Below, one piece after another: positions 1-13,439 of a DNA stretch of 64,000 nt. Location: assembly GCA_947179155.2 (NCBI GenBank), contig OX359273.1, positions 37,803,023-37,867,022 of the forward strand, in the 5' to 3' direction. The translations under genes and the position numbers were made by a program. Every line of letters begins with the position of its first letter. Within the stretch, counting starts at the first letter, position 1. This stretch comes from Hedera helix. Its lineage: Eukaryota > Streptophyta > Magnoliopsida > Apiales > Araliaceae. The notes under the pieces were generated by a model. It was not told the origin of the DNA, ran no database searches, and saw only the letters and a list, made by a program, of their open reading frames with translations.

Positions 1-2432
1 GTCATAAAAAACACTGAACAGATGTATCGCCTTTAACCTATTATATCGCCTTTAACCTATCATCTGTTCAACAATTATATCGCATATGTGCCCCCGGCCA
101 CAGATATTCACAACAGCTTGATTATTGATGATTAGTACAAATAACAGTGATACAAATGATGAACAGAAGAAACAGGATAAACAATAAGTATTAGAAGTTT
201 ACTTTGTGCAGATTCAAGTAATGTCCAAATTGTCAACATGGTGTGGAGTGAAATTCAAAAATGATATTCAAGATCCACAGTTCAGAATAACGGTTACAAT
301 TCAATAGAAATGTTTTAAAAGAAAATAGGAAGGTTCAATTGAAATGATATTGGATGAAGCACAAACTATTAATGAACATATAATCATTTCAGGAAATTTT
401 ACCAAATAGTACTTACCATAGTAAGTTAAGAGTATAAAAGAAATAATATCCCTTACTATAGTAAGTTTGAATAATGGAAGATGATAAGGATGGTATCCCT
501 TATAAGTATAAAGAAAAATAATATCACGTACGAATATGAAAGAAAATGATATTACAAACGAATATGGAATAAAAGTGTCATGTGATAATTCGTGTAGACA
601 AATTATTTTCACAAGAGACAAATAAGAAATAAATACACAGGGTTATTCACCAACAGGCGGTAGTCCGTGCAGTAAGGTTATTTCCACAATTTAATAAAAT
701 TTGAATATGGAGAGTTATTCACCAAACATGCGGTAATCCGCACCGTAAGGTTATTCTCAGAGATTAATAAGGAATGAATACGAAAGGTTATTCACCAACA
801 GGCGGTAGTCCGCGCCGTAAGGTTATTACCACAATTTAATACATAGAAATAATTGACACATCTTATGAGTAAGAAGGAAACGATATTATTTTCGAGAATC
901 AAAGAATGATAATCCCTTACCGTAGTAAGTTTAAATAATAGAAGATGAAAGAATATGATATTCCTTACAAGTAAGAAAATAATACCATTTATGATGATGA
1001 AAAGAATGATACCCCTTACCTTATCTGGTGACTAGATATTGATAAAAATGAGGTTGATCAACCTATATATTTATAATATAATTAGTAATTACCATATATA
1101 AATTTCGAAGTGTATGATAACGCGTATAATATGAACAATCAAAATTATATATATTTAACATAATTTTTATAGTATAATATAACAATTTTAAAATAGTTTT
1201 TAAAATAATATTCCAAAATAAATCTTCCAAATAAAACTTTTAAAAATAAATCTTCTTAAAGAAGAGTCTTCTAAAGAAAGATTTGTGAATACCATGAAAA
1301 ATAGGAATTTATGAAATTACTACTCTTTAATAAAAGACTTATTTGAAAATTTTCTGCACTCCTTTTGGCTTTCAAACACTCAAGATAATCTTACTACTCT
1401 CAGAGAAAACTCATAAAATTCTTATAGAAAATTTTTATGTTTTAGGTGTGATTTTTCTATTCAGTTGAGCAAGTTATTTATAGGAGAAAATAAGACATTG
1501 TGCACGGTTAGTGAGCACGCCAGTGCGGTAGGTGAACACGCTTGGCGTACTGAACATTTCAGCCTAAAACATATTTTTCATACTTCATGTGGGCCCCACA
1601 ATGGGTCCACATATTATTCACGTTATTATTCACATAAAATAATAATTAATTAATTTTTTTAAAAAAAAATTCTTCTTATGGATCCTGCATATAAAATAAA
1701 ATAATGCTACAACAATAATTCAACAATAATGTAATAAACACGTTACAGATTATTATTAATTTAATAATATAAATTATAGTGTATTTGCTACTGTGACAAT
1801 TATTAGGTTCAATAATTTTAAACCACAATGCACCAACAATTATTGAGTCAATGATATGAAATGCAGTGTAATGACAATTATTGAATCAATAATGCAAAAT
1901 ACTGTGTAACAACAATTATTGAATTGATAACATAAAATATTATCCAATGACAATTATTGATGAAATGATGTGCAACAGTTACGGTGTCAATTATCAGATC
2001 AATAATGCAAATACTGTGTAATAACCAATTTATTAGTTCAATAATATAAACGCCGCACAATACCTTGTGCTACTGTAGAATACCGCATGTACAGTAAAAT
2101 ACCATAAATTACCGTAGGCTACTATTCTTTTATCACCGGTATTTTAACAGTTAAAAGTGATAACATCGTTGACTATTTTTATTTAAAAAGGTTACTTCTG
2201 TTGTTTTCTATATCCGACAAATATTCCGTTGTGGGGTCCACCAATAATTAGTTATTTCGGCATCCTTGTACGACCCGAATATTTTCCGACCAAACAAATA
2301 TTATCCAACATAATAAAATTTGCACATAACATCCTTAACTTTTAACTTTATCAATTTAACCACTTACTGTTTCAGAAAAATATATATAAAGAGAAATTAA
2401 ATTTTGTATTTCATAAAATTTGAGGTCTTACA
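1..2432 (-). mobile_element. Gypsy-like LTR in reverse orientation, cut by the left window edge
   Basis: Read on the minus strand this begins TGTAAGACCTC at 2432 and is clearly similar, block by block, to the plus-strand solo LTR at 6034-8700. Shared blocks include the 'cacttactgtttcag' segment, the 'ttgatcaacct' segment and the region around the TATA-like tatttatagg at 1474-1483 (minus-strand CCTATAAATA). The terminal 'cctttaacctat' repeats near 25-60 match the 7940-7970 part of the other copy, so about 0.7 kb of its 3' end lies outside the window. No coding capacity is seen. Whether it is a solo LTR or part of a longer element cannot be decided here. The 5 bases after it are aggca, so a partner aggca left of the window would mark its other end. 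Confidence 0.75.
640..845. repeat. Three imperfect ~65-75 bp tandem units inside the left LTR
   Basis: The phrase 'ggttattcaccaacaggcgg' followed by 'tagtccg..c.gtaaggttatt' occurs near 640 and again near 796, with a more diverged unit near 712. The matching part of the plus-strand LTR (about 7400-7560) lacks this expansion, so the array is specific to this copy and helps explain why the left arm is longer. Confidence 0.6.
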
Positions 2433-5400
2433 AGGCATGTGTGACATTGATCCAAAAGGATACGAGAAGCTTGTCTTAGACACATAATGCGGTTTGAAAA
2501 TTTAAATATCAAATAGTACACCCAGGAACTTGATCACTAGAAGGTGGAGATATAGAGAAAGATTTATTCATCAATAAAATGGAGAGTTAGCCAAATAAGC
2601 CTAACTCTGCTTGCCCCTGCTTACTTTCTCCATGACTATTTTACTATGATAATGCAGACAAGAGTAAATTTACTATTGCTATGACTAATGCTCTTTTAAA
2701 GTTGTGGGAGAGCAAGAAGGGGGGAGACACTGGAATTGATGAATTAAAAAATTCACCCAAGATGGTAGTCCACTGAAAATGGTGGTTTAAGTCCTCAAGA
2801 ATATCCTTTGCCAAGAAATTAGATAACCAATGGAGGAGGCACAAGAATTGACGAATTAAAAATCCACCCAAAATGGAGGTCCACTCTAAACGATGGTGAA
2901 GTCCTCATAGAATACACTTGCCAAGAAATTGAACGACTAAAGTGGCGAGGCACCAGGAAGTTACACTTCATCTATAAAAGTGATCGAGGCACCCCGACCT
3001 AACCAAGTCCTCGAACCCAACAAGTTACACTTTATTTCTAAAAGTGATTGAGGCACCCCAACCAGACTAAGTTCTCCAACCCGATAAGTTATACTTTATC
3101 TCCAAAAGTGGCGAATGTTACGCTTTATCCATCAAAAGCACGATTGAAATTTAAAAAAAAAAAAAAGGATTTTTATTTGAAATGTTATGCTTTTCATTAA
3201 AAGCAAGAGGATTATTAATGAAATATTTCAAACTTTCACTTATGTCTCGACAAATGATTTTATACGAAGTGATTGTTTTGAAAATGGTTAGAAAATATTT
3301 TTTCATGTCATATTGTGCATGTTTTTGGAATACTAATTTGAATTATTTATGAGTCAAGGACCACATATTAATTCATAAGGATTCAAATTAGGAATTACTT
3401 ATAAAAGTGCATAATGAATGAAAAATGTTTCTTTTGATAATCGACATATAATGCGAGCTTTTGAAACAGGAAACAAAAGATTACAAAGGGCCACGATCTA
3501 AAAGGCCATGGCGTATCAAATTGAAGAAGGGGCATAAGAAAGCTTTCAAGTTAGTAATAGCGGAATCCCTAGCCTCCATCTTCGATACCACCATTACTTC
3601 AAGGTCTTAAGCCACGGACTTGAGTTCCTAAAGCTTGGCCTTCAAGATTAGTTATGGCATCTTGAAGCCCTAAAGGATCTCTCAAAAACAAGTCGTTTTC
3701 ACAAATGACGTAAAATGACCTCTAAAGGAAAGACTTCGAACTCCATAAAATTAAGGAAGCAATGAGATATAAAAGATTCGTAGAGACTTTACAAAAGATA
3801 GCATGATGAATCCTAAGAGAGCCCTCCTAGGGACCAACCCTTAGGGGTTCAGCTAAGAAAAGGTTCCCTATCCTGAAGGACTTCATCCTTTAAAGTTGCA
3901 AATATTGAACCATGGAAAATTATTTAGAAAATAAAGCAGGATTCAATGGCTTGAAGTATTGTGCACATGACTCACTCAAAAAGGCGCGACTCACGTGTAG
4001 GGGAAAAAATGTGGACCCAAGTATAAATTAGGGTTTACATTTTAACCTAAAGAATTAAATGAACAGAGGCAAAAATGCAGGAAATAAATGAACAAGACAA
4101 AAATAAATGAACAAGACCCGAGAGGGTCCCTCACGAGTTCCAAGGCAGAAGGTTTGTGCGGACAACTCATTTTGGAGATCAATTGATAGATCGGATTCGT
4201 GACTAGAAGAATTGGACAATTCGGGTATTACTCGGGTAACCAAGGGTATTTCAGTTATTTTCCTATTACTAAGGATATTCCTGAAATTTCCGCTAGAGTC
4301 ACATGTCTGGCACATGACCCTAACCAGGAACACTATAAATACCCTTTCACTTAACAAGAGAAGGGACTGTTGGAGCTTTGGTCACTTGGAGGATTATTTC
4401 TCTGTAAGCAAAGATGCTTGAAGGATTTTTTGGAGGTATGAACGACATCGAATCGAGTTTTGGCTAGGACACTTATGACTACACTTGGACCCCTGAGCCT
4501 AACTTGGATGCATTCGAGATCCCCAAACACCTTACACGACTCTTGGACATTAGCGACTACGTTAGGACCCCGAGAGTTCTGCCACGTGTTATTCGGATAA
4601 TTGTTTGCCGGTTTTTCTCCCTTCTCCAATTTGTTGATCGATTTCATACTCTTTGCTGATTTCTCGCCTCTACCATTATTACGAACCCTAACCCTAGCAA
4701 AGTATGAGATTTCCTTGCCTACAATGTTCATGTTATTATTTTCTTTCCATCTTAAGTTCTTACACAACTTAACACATAATATCCATCAAAACCACCTTAT
4801 GCCTTCGGAATCCACCATGATTGCCTAACACAAAGATCTCCCACAACCACGCATTCATTTCTGTACTAATAAAATATACTAACATAACTAAAGTGTTAGG
4901 GCTAGAACACTTTTAATCTTTTTCTTGTGGCTTGCTTGATAATCTCCTTTTGCTATGGTTTGCTAGAGTCCTTTCTAGGCTCCTCATCCTCCTCTTGCTC
5001 TTGACACCAAACTCCCTCTTGACGTCTCTCTCTTTTCAGTCTCAAGCTTTCTCCTCCCTCTCCTTACCTTAGTTCCTTTACTCTTCCCACTTACCTCTCA
5101 TTTCTTTCTAATTCTCTAACTCTCCTAACACTTAGCAAATGAAGTAACCTTTACAAATGAGTTGGGAGCCTCCTATTTGCAGGCTACCACTAATCCTTAT
5201 TAACCATGCTAATCAAGCTTAGGCTAATTAATTAACAAACATAGTTCCTTAATTTAAGGAAAAAGAACATAGCTTAGGAGTAATTTAGGGGATTTTGAAG
5301 ATTCCAAAGCCTTGCACAAGGCTCCATGGCTAGCTACTCCATCCCCCTATTTTCTTTTATTTTTCATTTTCCTTTATTGCCAAATTATTGCATCATAACT

Positions 5401-5921
5401 TCTAGAAGTTACGTTACCTTGGCTTCAAGTTTAGGCTTGTGCATACAAGTATTGGGCTACCACTTTGGGCCTCCTCTTAAAATTTTCATGGGTTACATTA
5501 ATTTCCCATACAAGGCTTACAAAGATAAAACATACTAGATTGGTAAATTAATCTAACACTTAGGTTTTCCCTACAAACTCTCTTGGCTTGCCACACTAGC
5601 ACACCTTTGCCTTCTTAATTCTTTTATTGGACTTTATTTACTTACATTACTCGTGAGTTAATCACTTAAGCAATTTTTAGCACTTATCATAATCACACAA
5701 GGCTAACATTTAAGCTTTGATAACATAAGTTTCATTTCACTTATTTTTCAATAAACTAGATTTATGTAATCCTCTTGGCTCTAATCCACTTGATTTATTA
5801 AGTTCTCTTTCTTGTTTGACCATCATCTATTCATATATTAATTTAATTTCATTAACAATTTCTTATATAAATTTTATTATAATATTTTTCAAAAATCTTA
5901 GATATTACAAGATTAATTGTT
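2433..5921. other. Intergenic stretch without a supported gene; degenerate repeats
   Basis: No open frame here has recognisable domains. Two imperfect direct repeats are visible: a ~110-bp unit with 'gaattgatgaattaaaaa..tccaccca' (about 2733-2940), and a ~72-bp unit with 'aagttacactt..tctaaaagtg..gaggcacccc' (about 2955-3110). A TATA-like tataaatacc at 4335-4344, following a moderately GC-rich segment, could be an LTR promoter relic, but no matching ends were found. The pyrimidine-rich 4900-5120 block is low complexity. Overall this looks like decayed transposon sequence. Confidence 0.5.
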
Positions 5922-6033
5922 TGTAGGAATTTCAGCACATAAAAGCAGTGGAGATTAATGCAAAGGTTTAGATTTGTTTTACCAATTATCCGAGCTTGAA
6001 TGGAGACGATGGAAAATTCTGGAACAGCTTCGA

Positions 6034-8700
6034 TGTAAGACACCGAATTTTATGAAATAAAAAATTTAATTTTTCTTCATATATTTTTCCTGAAACAGTA
6101 AGTGGTTAAATTGACAAAGTTAAAAGTTAAGGATGTTATGTGCAAATTTTATTTTGTCGGGCAATATTCGTTTTGTCGGGGAATATTCGTTTTGTCGGAG
6201 AATATTCGGGTCGTACGACGGCACCGAAATAACTAATCATTGGTGGACCCCACAACGGAATATTTATCGGATATAGAAAACAACAGAAGTAACCTTTTTA
6301 AATAAAAATAGCCAGCGGTGTTATTACTTTTAACTGTTAAAATACCGGTGATAAAAGAATAGTAGCATATAGTATTTTATGGTATTTCACTATAGCACAC
6401 GGTATTTTACAGTAGCACATGGTATTGCACAGTGTCTCATATTATTGATCTGATAATGTGGTCATTGCACAGTATTAATCAATAATTGTTGTTACACAGT
6501 ATTTTGCATTATTAATTCAATAATTTTCATTACACTATATTTATATCATTGAATCAATAATTGTTATTACACTGTATTTTAAAATTATTGAACCTAATAA
6601 TTGTCACAATAGCAAATATACAATAATTTATATTATTAAATTAATAATGATCTATAACATGTTTCTTACATTATTGTTGAATTATTATTGTAGCATTATT
6701 TTATTATATATGTTGGACCCACAGAAAGAAATAAATCAAAAATCAAAAAATCAAAAAATATTTTATTTGAATAGTAACATGTGGACCCTCGGTGGGGGCC
6801 ACATGAGAATTGGAATGGAATTTAGTTGCTGAAGTTTGGTGAGGGAAGAAAAAGCAGCCAGGCAGTTGCTGCTACATTTTCAGCACTGACGTGCTGCACG
6901 CCAGTTGCTCACCTACCGCATAGTACCTTATTTTCTCCTATAAATAACTTGCTCACCTGAATAGAAAAATCACACCTAAAATATAAAAAATTTATGTAAG
7001 TATTTTGTGAGTATTTATTTAAGAATAGTAAGGTTATCTTGAGAGTTAGTAAGCCAAAAGGAGTGCAGAAATTTTTTAAGTAAGTAATTTATTAAAAAGT
7101 AGTAGTTGCACAAATACCTATTTCATACGGTATTCACAAATCTTTTTTTATAAGACTCTTCTTTGAGAAGATTTATTTTAAAAAGTTTTCTTTGGAATAT
7201 TTATTTTGAAATATTATTTCAAAAATTATTTTTGAACTTATTATTTTACACTACAAAAATTTATATTATATAAATAATTTTGATAGTTCATAATATATGA
7301 GTTATCATACACCTTGAAATTTATATGTGATAATTACTAATTATATTATAAATATATAGGTTGATCAACCTCATTTTTATCAATATCCAGTCACGTGATA
7401 AAGGTAAGGGTATCATTCTTTTTATCATCATAAATGGATATTATTTTGTTTCTTACTTGTAAGGAATATCATCTTCTATTATTTAAACTTACTACGGTAA
7501 GGGATACCATCTTTTTCATCTTTCATTAATTATTCAAACTTACTACGGTAAGGAATATCATTTATTTTATACTCTTAAACTTACTATGGTAAGTATTATT
7601 CGATAAAACTTTTGAAATAATTATATGTTCCTTAATAGTTTGCGCTTTATCTAATATCATTTCAATTGAACTTTCTTATTTTTTAAATCTTTGTATCGAA
7701 TTATAACCGTTATTCTAAACTGTGGAACTTGAATACCATTTTTGAATTTCACTCCACATCATGTTGACAATTTGGATATTATTTGAATCTGTACAAAGTA
7801 AAATTATAAACTTTAGATATTTATTGTTCATCCTGTTTCTTTTGTTTATTATTAATATCTCTGTTATTATTCTAATAATCAAGAATCAAATTGTTGTTGA
7901 TATTTGTGGCCTAGAACATAGATTGGATAAATGTGTTGATAGGCTAAAGGCGTTGATAGGTTAAAGGCGATATATTTGATGATGTGTCTTTTAAGGCACG
8001 TTGTGAATGTTCTTTTTGGACTGGGGCAAAGATGAACTGTTGTTTGGTATAATTATGACCAAAGGCTATAGACTGGTATAATCATGGCCGTTGGTGCTAT
8101 ATTGAATATCTTTGGCCCGTAGTGCAAAGATGAACTGTTGACTTGCATTATTATGGTTAGGAACTGTAAAATTGTATTATCATGGCCAGTGGTGTTTCAG
8201 ATGATAAAAGTTGATGATGTTTTTCTTAAAAAAAGAAGCGAGTGGACATCATGGTCCATATAATTTGTCTAATGGTTGTTATTCTGTTGCAGTTATTGAT
8301 CTGAACTTTGTTTAAGAACATAACTGCAGTTGTTGAATTAAAACTTGTTGTTTAAATTATTCTATCAAAAACTCAACTGTTGAAGAATAACAATAATTTA
8401 TTTATTATTATCTTAGTCATAATATTTTTTACTGAGCTATTTGAGCTCACCATTTCCTTTTGTTCCATTATTTTTCAACAGGAGATGAGAGAGTAGTTGG
8501 GTCTAGTCGGGGGATGGAGTGATGGTCCGAGTTATAGCTGTATTAGTTTTCATATGTTGTAAAATAGTGTGACAATAATAATGAAGACTTAGTTGTGTAT
8601 TATTTGAATACTGTATTATGGTACGTTGTATTATAATAGTTGTTGTATATTTTGACAACTCAAGTTTAGGCTGTGTGAGCACAGATTTGGGGGTGTCACA
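6034..8700 (+). mobile_element. Gypsy-like solo LTR with TTCGA target duplication
   Basis: Starts TGTAAGACACC and ends GGGGGTGTCACA, and is flanked by ttcga at 6029-6033 and 8701-8705. There is no internal region, no primer site and no second LTR, so it is a solo LTR of about 2.67 kb. A promoter-like tataaata lies at 6939-6946. The imperfectly palindromic ends (TGTAA.ACACC / GGTGTCACA) have the same style as the LARD LTRs in the right half of the window. It sits inside the copia-type LTR and is therefore younger than it. The short open frames inside have no recognisable domain. Confidence 0.85.
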
Positions 8701-8906
8701 TTCGAATCTTCAACACAATCCAATGGAACTGCACCTCTACGGTATCCACACAAACCCCCTGCAAATCGTCACACAATCGGCAACAAAGAGAGCTGCGGTA
8801 CTAGCTGCCAAGATCTAGATTTTCTGAAGTTTTTCTCTCTAATCTCTTTCTAAAAGCGGCTAAGGTTTTATTTTGATTTTTTCTCTCTTCTTAAAATCGC
8901 TGATAT

Positions 8907-8909
<3 letters not shown>

Positions 8910-8952
<43 letters not shown>
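8910..8952. repeat. (AT)n microsatellite
   Basis: A pure alternating AT run of about 43 bases inside the copia-type solo LTR. Confidence 0.9.
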
Positions 8953-8953
<1 letters not shown>

Positions 8954-10126
8954 CAGTCAAAAGGAATTAACCAAAACCTAATCCCATTAGAAAAGTAAAA
9001 TCCGAATTTATATATATCATATCTTAATTAAGTCTTACTTAATTAATATACATATATACAAGTTATCCTATTAATTTAAATTCATAATTTAAATACTATC
9101 AATCATATTGACATATTTAAATCCTTATAATTTAAATTAATTCCCTTTTAATTACGTTCTAAGTGTGTGACCCTATAGGTTATTATTATGTTGGCAATAA
9201 TTTTAAAATCATATTATAAAATTATAAACAGTGTGCGGCATCTAGTAATGCATCACTGCTACCCAAGTAATAATAAGATCGACGATTCGATACAACATGT
9301 TCGTGACCAATGTTTCAATGTAATTTAATCCTTTTAACTTTAACATCCTAGATTAAACTCGAGGCATGGAATGTGTCATACTCTTCATAATTTAATCTGA
9401 ATTTTCTTGATCAATGAGTAAACTATATGAAACAAATCACTATTTGAGCATGACCATGCATTTCATAGTCCTACTCAATCAAGAGACCTATGGATATCAC
9501 CCCTTAATATATAGGAGGGCTAAATTCCATCTAGATCACTCATATTCCTCACACGATTTATGATGTACCCAATAATTACATTTATTATCCACCCTATTAA
9601 AGGTGACCTTTGATGATATCAAAGTACATAAATTCTCATGTAATAATATAGTGATTTCAGGTCAGAAGATCATTATATCATTGTCACTATAAGAATTTCT
9701 TATGACACTTTGCATAATGCTCCACATAGAATTCTTATGGTGGGTCTGTCCAGTACATTGTTCTCTAACATGTACCTATGCATTGACTCAATATCTCATA
9801 TATTTATGACCAATGAGATTCGGCCATCAGTCAATCTTCATACTAGTCTCAATGCATCATTGGTGTCCCATTAACAATGATACTCGACTAGGGACATTTA
9901 AGAGCAATGATACTAATTGTAATTATATGATCTCATGTTCAAGTCTCATACTTGAAACTATATAATTTTTATCACTATTCTAAGAACTTTTATTATGTTA
10001 ACATTTATATAACGCAGTAAATAAAATCATAATAAAATAATTTATTTTTTCAATCAAATATAATATCAAAAATGTTAAGCAATTACATCAAATAATTGGC
10101 CTCTAAGCATGAACTCTAACATTGTT

Positions 10127-11186
10127 ATGATTTTTCTAGTAACAGGGACAAAATTAGCATTTTTTGAAAAGTTAAAAACTTTAAAACTGAAAATTGTAAT
10201 TTGGAATTTTTGTAATTTCTGACATTATGAAATGCGTAAAATATGTTATATGTACATTTTAATTTGAAAAGTGGAAAAGCTTTGAAAATATGTTAAAAAT
10301 TAAAATTTTATGTAAATTTGCACAGAAAAAGCTAAACAAAAAATTAATAGATATAATTTGTAAAAATATGAAAAATTCCATATTATTTTCTGGAAGCTTA
10401 AAATTGCAAGTTAAAAGAGAAAAAGATGATAAATGAATATGAAGGTAAAATTGAATATTAAAGAGTGTAAGAAAATATCTACTTTAAAGAAATTGGGAAA
10501 AATGTTAAAATACATTTTTCCAAATAAATAAGTTAGAATGAAACTTATAAACCCAATTAAGGGTAAAAATGTAATTTGGTGAATTAAATCATAAAAATAA
10601 TATAAAGTGATAATTAAGCTTTATTTGTAATACTCTATAGTTTCTGAAATAAGAATTCGGGAATTTAGTATCGAGAATAAAATTATTAAAAATGAAGATG
10701 ATAAATTAATATTTTTGGCCTTCATGAATAATGATGTAGGTCAATTGCAGAAATGATTAATGGAGCTAAAAAATAGTCAACGAAAAGCAGGCAAGTTCAT
10801 AAACCTTAAGCATTCATTTTTGGTTTTGGTAAAATTTTCCTAAATTATGATCTATATTTAAATTAATTGTTATCAACCCATAATGTTAAATTACAGAATA
10901 TATATTTTTTGTTCCAAAATTTATAGAAATCCGAATTTATAATATCCTCGAATTATTCGAAATAAAGATAAAGTCATTGTTTTGGCTTACTCATAAAATT
11001 AATATTTAGTATTATTTTTTCAAACCAAATTATTTTGGGGCAGAATCCTAGATTGAGTTGAACAACCCTATTTTATATAGGGGATATTATTGTCAAGAAA
11101 TTCAACTTGTGAAGATGATTTTGTGCATAACATAGGGTACAATAGGCTGATCCCCTAAAGTACATGTGAAAAGTTTTTTAGTCTTT
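10127..11186. other. AT-rich intergenic stretch, no gene seen
   Basis: Long A/T-rich sequence without an open frame of note. Near 11129-11150 the phrase 'aggctgatc.cct' resembles part of the internal region of the LARD elements (54728 and 45827), so at least the right end may be an old retrotransposon internal fragment. Confidence 0.4.
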
Positions 11187-13439
11187 GTAACTGTAATAAC
11201 CCGAATATTTAACAATATTTCTTTTAATGAAAATATTAAGGAGATTAATAAAGGTTGTAAAATTTATTTTTATTTTTTAAAAACCTAGTTCTGTGAGAAG
11301 GGTGAAAAATAGATGGATAGTTTTTTTTTTTTTTTTTTATCTATGTGTTAGTAAGAACTTGGGAGATTCAAGAGTTGCAGAACCCTAAAAATTTTCTTTT
11401 GGAACAGAGATGCCTTAGAAGGACGAGTAAATCAGATATTAACTCAGGATGCGATTAGTGACTCGATAGATAAGGGAATTATAATAAAGATAATTTGCTA
11501 TGGTAAAATAAGGTAATATAATACATTTAAAGCTCGGTGATTATATTTGACCAAAAAAATTTATGTAAGAGTTTTAGTATGATTTATGAGAAAATTTATT
11601 ATGAAAATAAATTTCTATTGGAGAGATATTTTTAAGTTAACATAAAGGTGTATATGTATAGATACGTATATACTTGGAGGTGCGCTAATTATATTTTAGC
11701 CGATTGTGATAAATGATTTATGAAGAATAATTATATAATTTATCTAATAATTATAAATTATATAAGGTAATTAAATTAAATTAATTAGGGGACTAACCTA
11801 GAATTATTTTTAAATCAAGAAATTGATATAGTTTAAACCCTAATTAAATATTCAAATGAATTTGAATATATGAGAATATAATTAGAACTAATAAATTAAT
11901 TAAATTTATTATTGATTAATTTTGTGTTAGTTAAATAATGAAAATTAATAGTCCAAGTAGGGAATTATTTTTCAATGGGCTAGTTGATTAATTGAATTAA
12001 ACAAGACCATTTAATAATTATTAATGGACTTGTATGATGATTTGGTCATTTATTTGTTTAAGCCTAATTTCTTATTAATGATAGAATTTCACATTTTATT
12101 TATAATCTATCATGATTAGGCTAACTTAATTGATTTAATTGGAACCTAATTAGGGTTATTGGATAGCCCAACCAAATGTTGGATAATTGATCATGTTTGG
12201 CCCAATACAAATTAATTCCAAGCCCAAAACCCTAGCTCACCTTTTAGAAGCTTTGCTTTATGAATTAGTTGCCAAAAATAAAGGAAAAATAAAATCCAAA
12301 TTAGTCAATTTGGAGGGAGTGGTCGGGTGTACCTATGGCATGGCTAGAGGTTGATTTTGTTGTCCTAATTGATTATTAAATATCCAAGCAATCTCTTAAT
12401 TTATGGACCAAATCTTGACTTTGTGAATTACTAGCCAAAATACTTAGATATAAATTGTGTATCTATAGATTTTGAAGCTCTATAAATACCAATGTTTAGC
12501 AACCTTGTTGGGGGTCCCAAGAATCTCCCAAGAGCTCTTCTATATTAAGTGGTTAGTGAGTTAGAGTGAGTTCCAAGTGAGTTGAGTGAAATAGTAAATA
12601 AACTAATGAGTTAACTCAACCGAGTCGAGCCGAGTCGAGCCGAGTCAACCCATTCTTAACCAAGAGAAAAGCTTGGAGGTTCATCTTCTATTTTGGAAGG
12701 AAGAGAAAGCAAGCACACAAAACAAAAAGGTTAGAAAACCCTAAAAACCCTAGTTATGCTTGTTATGTGATTAAAATAAGAAATAAATGGTAAAAATATC
12801 ATCTTTATGTTCTTTAAGTCTAGATACATGCTAGATATGTTAAATAAGTGTTTCATAGATTTTTGGTATAGATCCATAAGCATTTATGTGGAAAAACTTA
12901 GCAAAAGTTGTAAAATGATGTTTACTAGAAAACTAAAAACCGAGTAGCCTCATTCTGGAATTACTATTTATGATCCGTAAGCCGGAATCATAATTCGTCA
13001 ATTTTTTGTGCTAGATCTTGAAGTTATGAAAATTCTCCAACTTGAATGACTAAAATCCAATTTAAAACAAGTGAGATATGATTTTTCTACTAAAACACTC
13101 CACTGTCAGAAGTTTTGCATGAACAGTCCGGTTCCAGGCTGTTTTCGGATGTCAAATCGTGTCCGAAAAATTAATCCAATAATGGAAAATTATAATTCAG
13201 GAAGTCATGATTCTAACAATATAAAGTAGAGCACCATCAGGGTTATAGAACTCAAATTATTAAGGTTTTAGTGAGAGGCCCCAAAACTGGGCGGATTTCA
13301 AAAAGTTGCAAACTCACTGCCGGTTTTTTTAAATAAACCGGTCGGAGCCTTCAAATGATCGGTTCACCAATTTTTCGGTCGGTTCCGGCGAAGGCCCGAA
13401 TTGGAAAGTTGCTTGGAATTTCGTGTACTATTTTATAAA

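Larger units (their letters stand above)
5922..10121 (-). mobile_element. Copia-type solo LTR, split by a nested gypsy-like solo LTR
   Basis: On the minus strand the LTR begins TGTTAGAGTTCATG at 10121 and ends with ...TTCCTACA at 5922. It is flanked by a 5-bp duplication, ttgtt at 5917-5921 and ttgtt at 10122-10126. Removing the nested element 6034-8700 and one copy of its TSD leaves about 1.53 kb of LTR with no internal domain, so this is a solo LTR left by LTR-LTR recombination. The 9500-10120 portion resembles copia LTRs widespread in eudicots; this family assignment is from memory. A dinucleotide array lies within it at 8910-8952. Confidence 0.72.

Noticed and set aside
1..8700. One giant terminal-inverted-repeat (foldback) transposon with a 3.6-kb core
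   Set aside because: The right arm is a complete solo LTR with its own TTCGA duplication, and it lies inside a copia-type solo LTR, so the two arms are independent LTR insertions.
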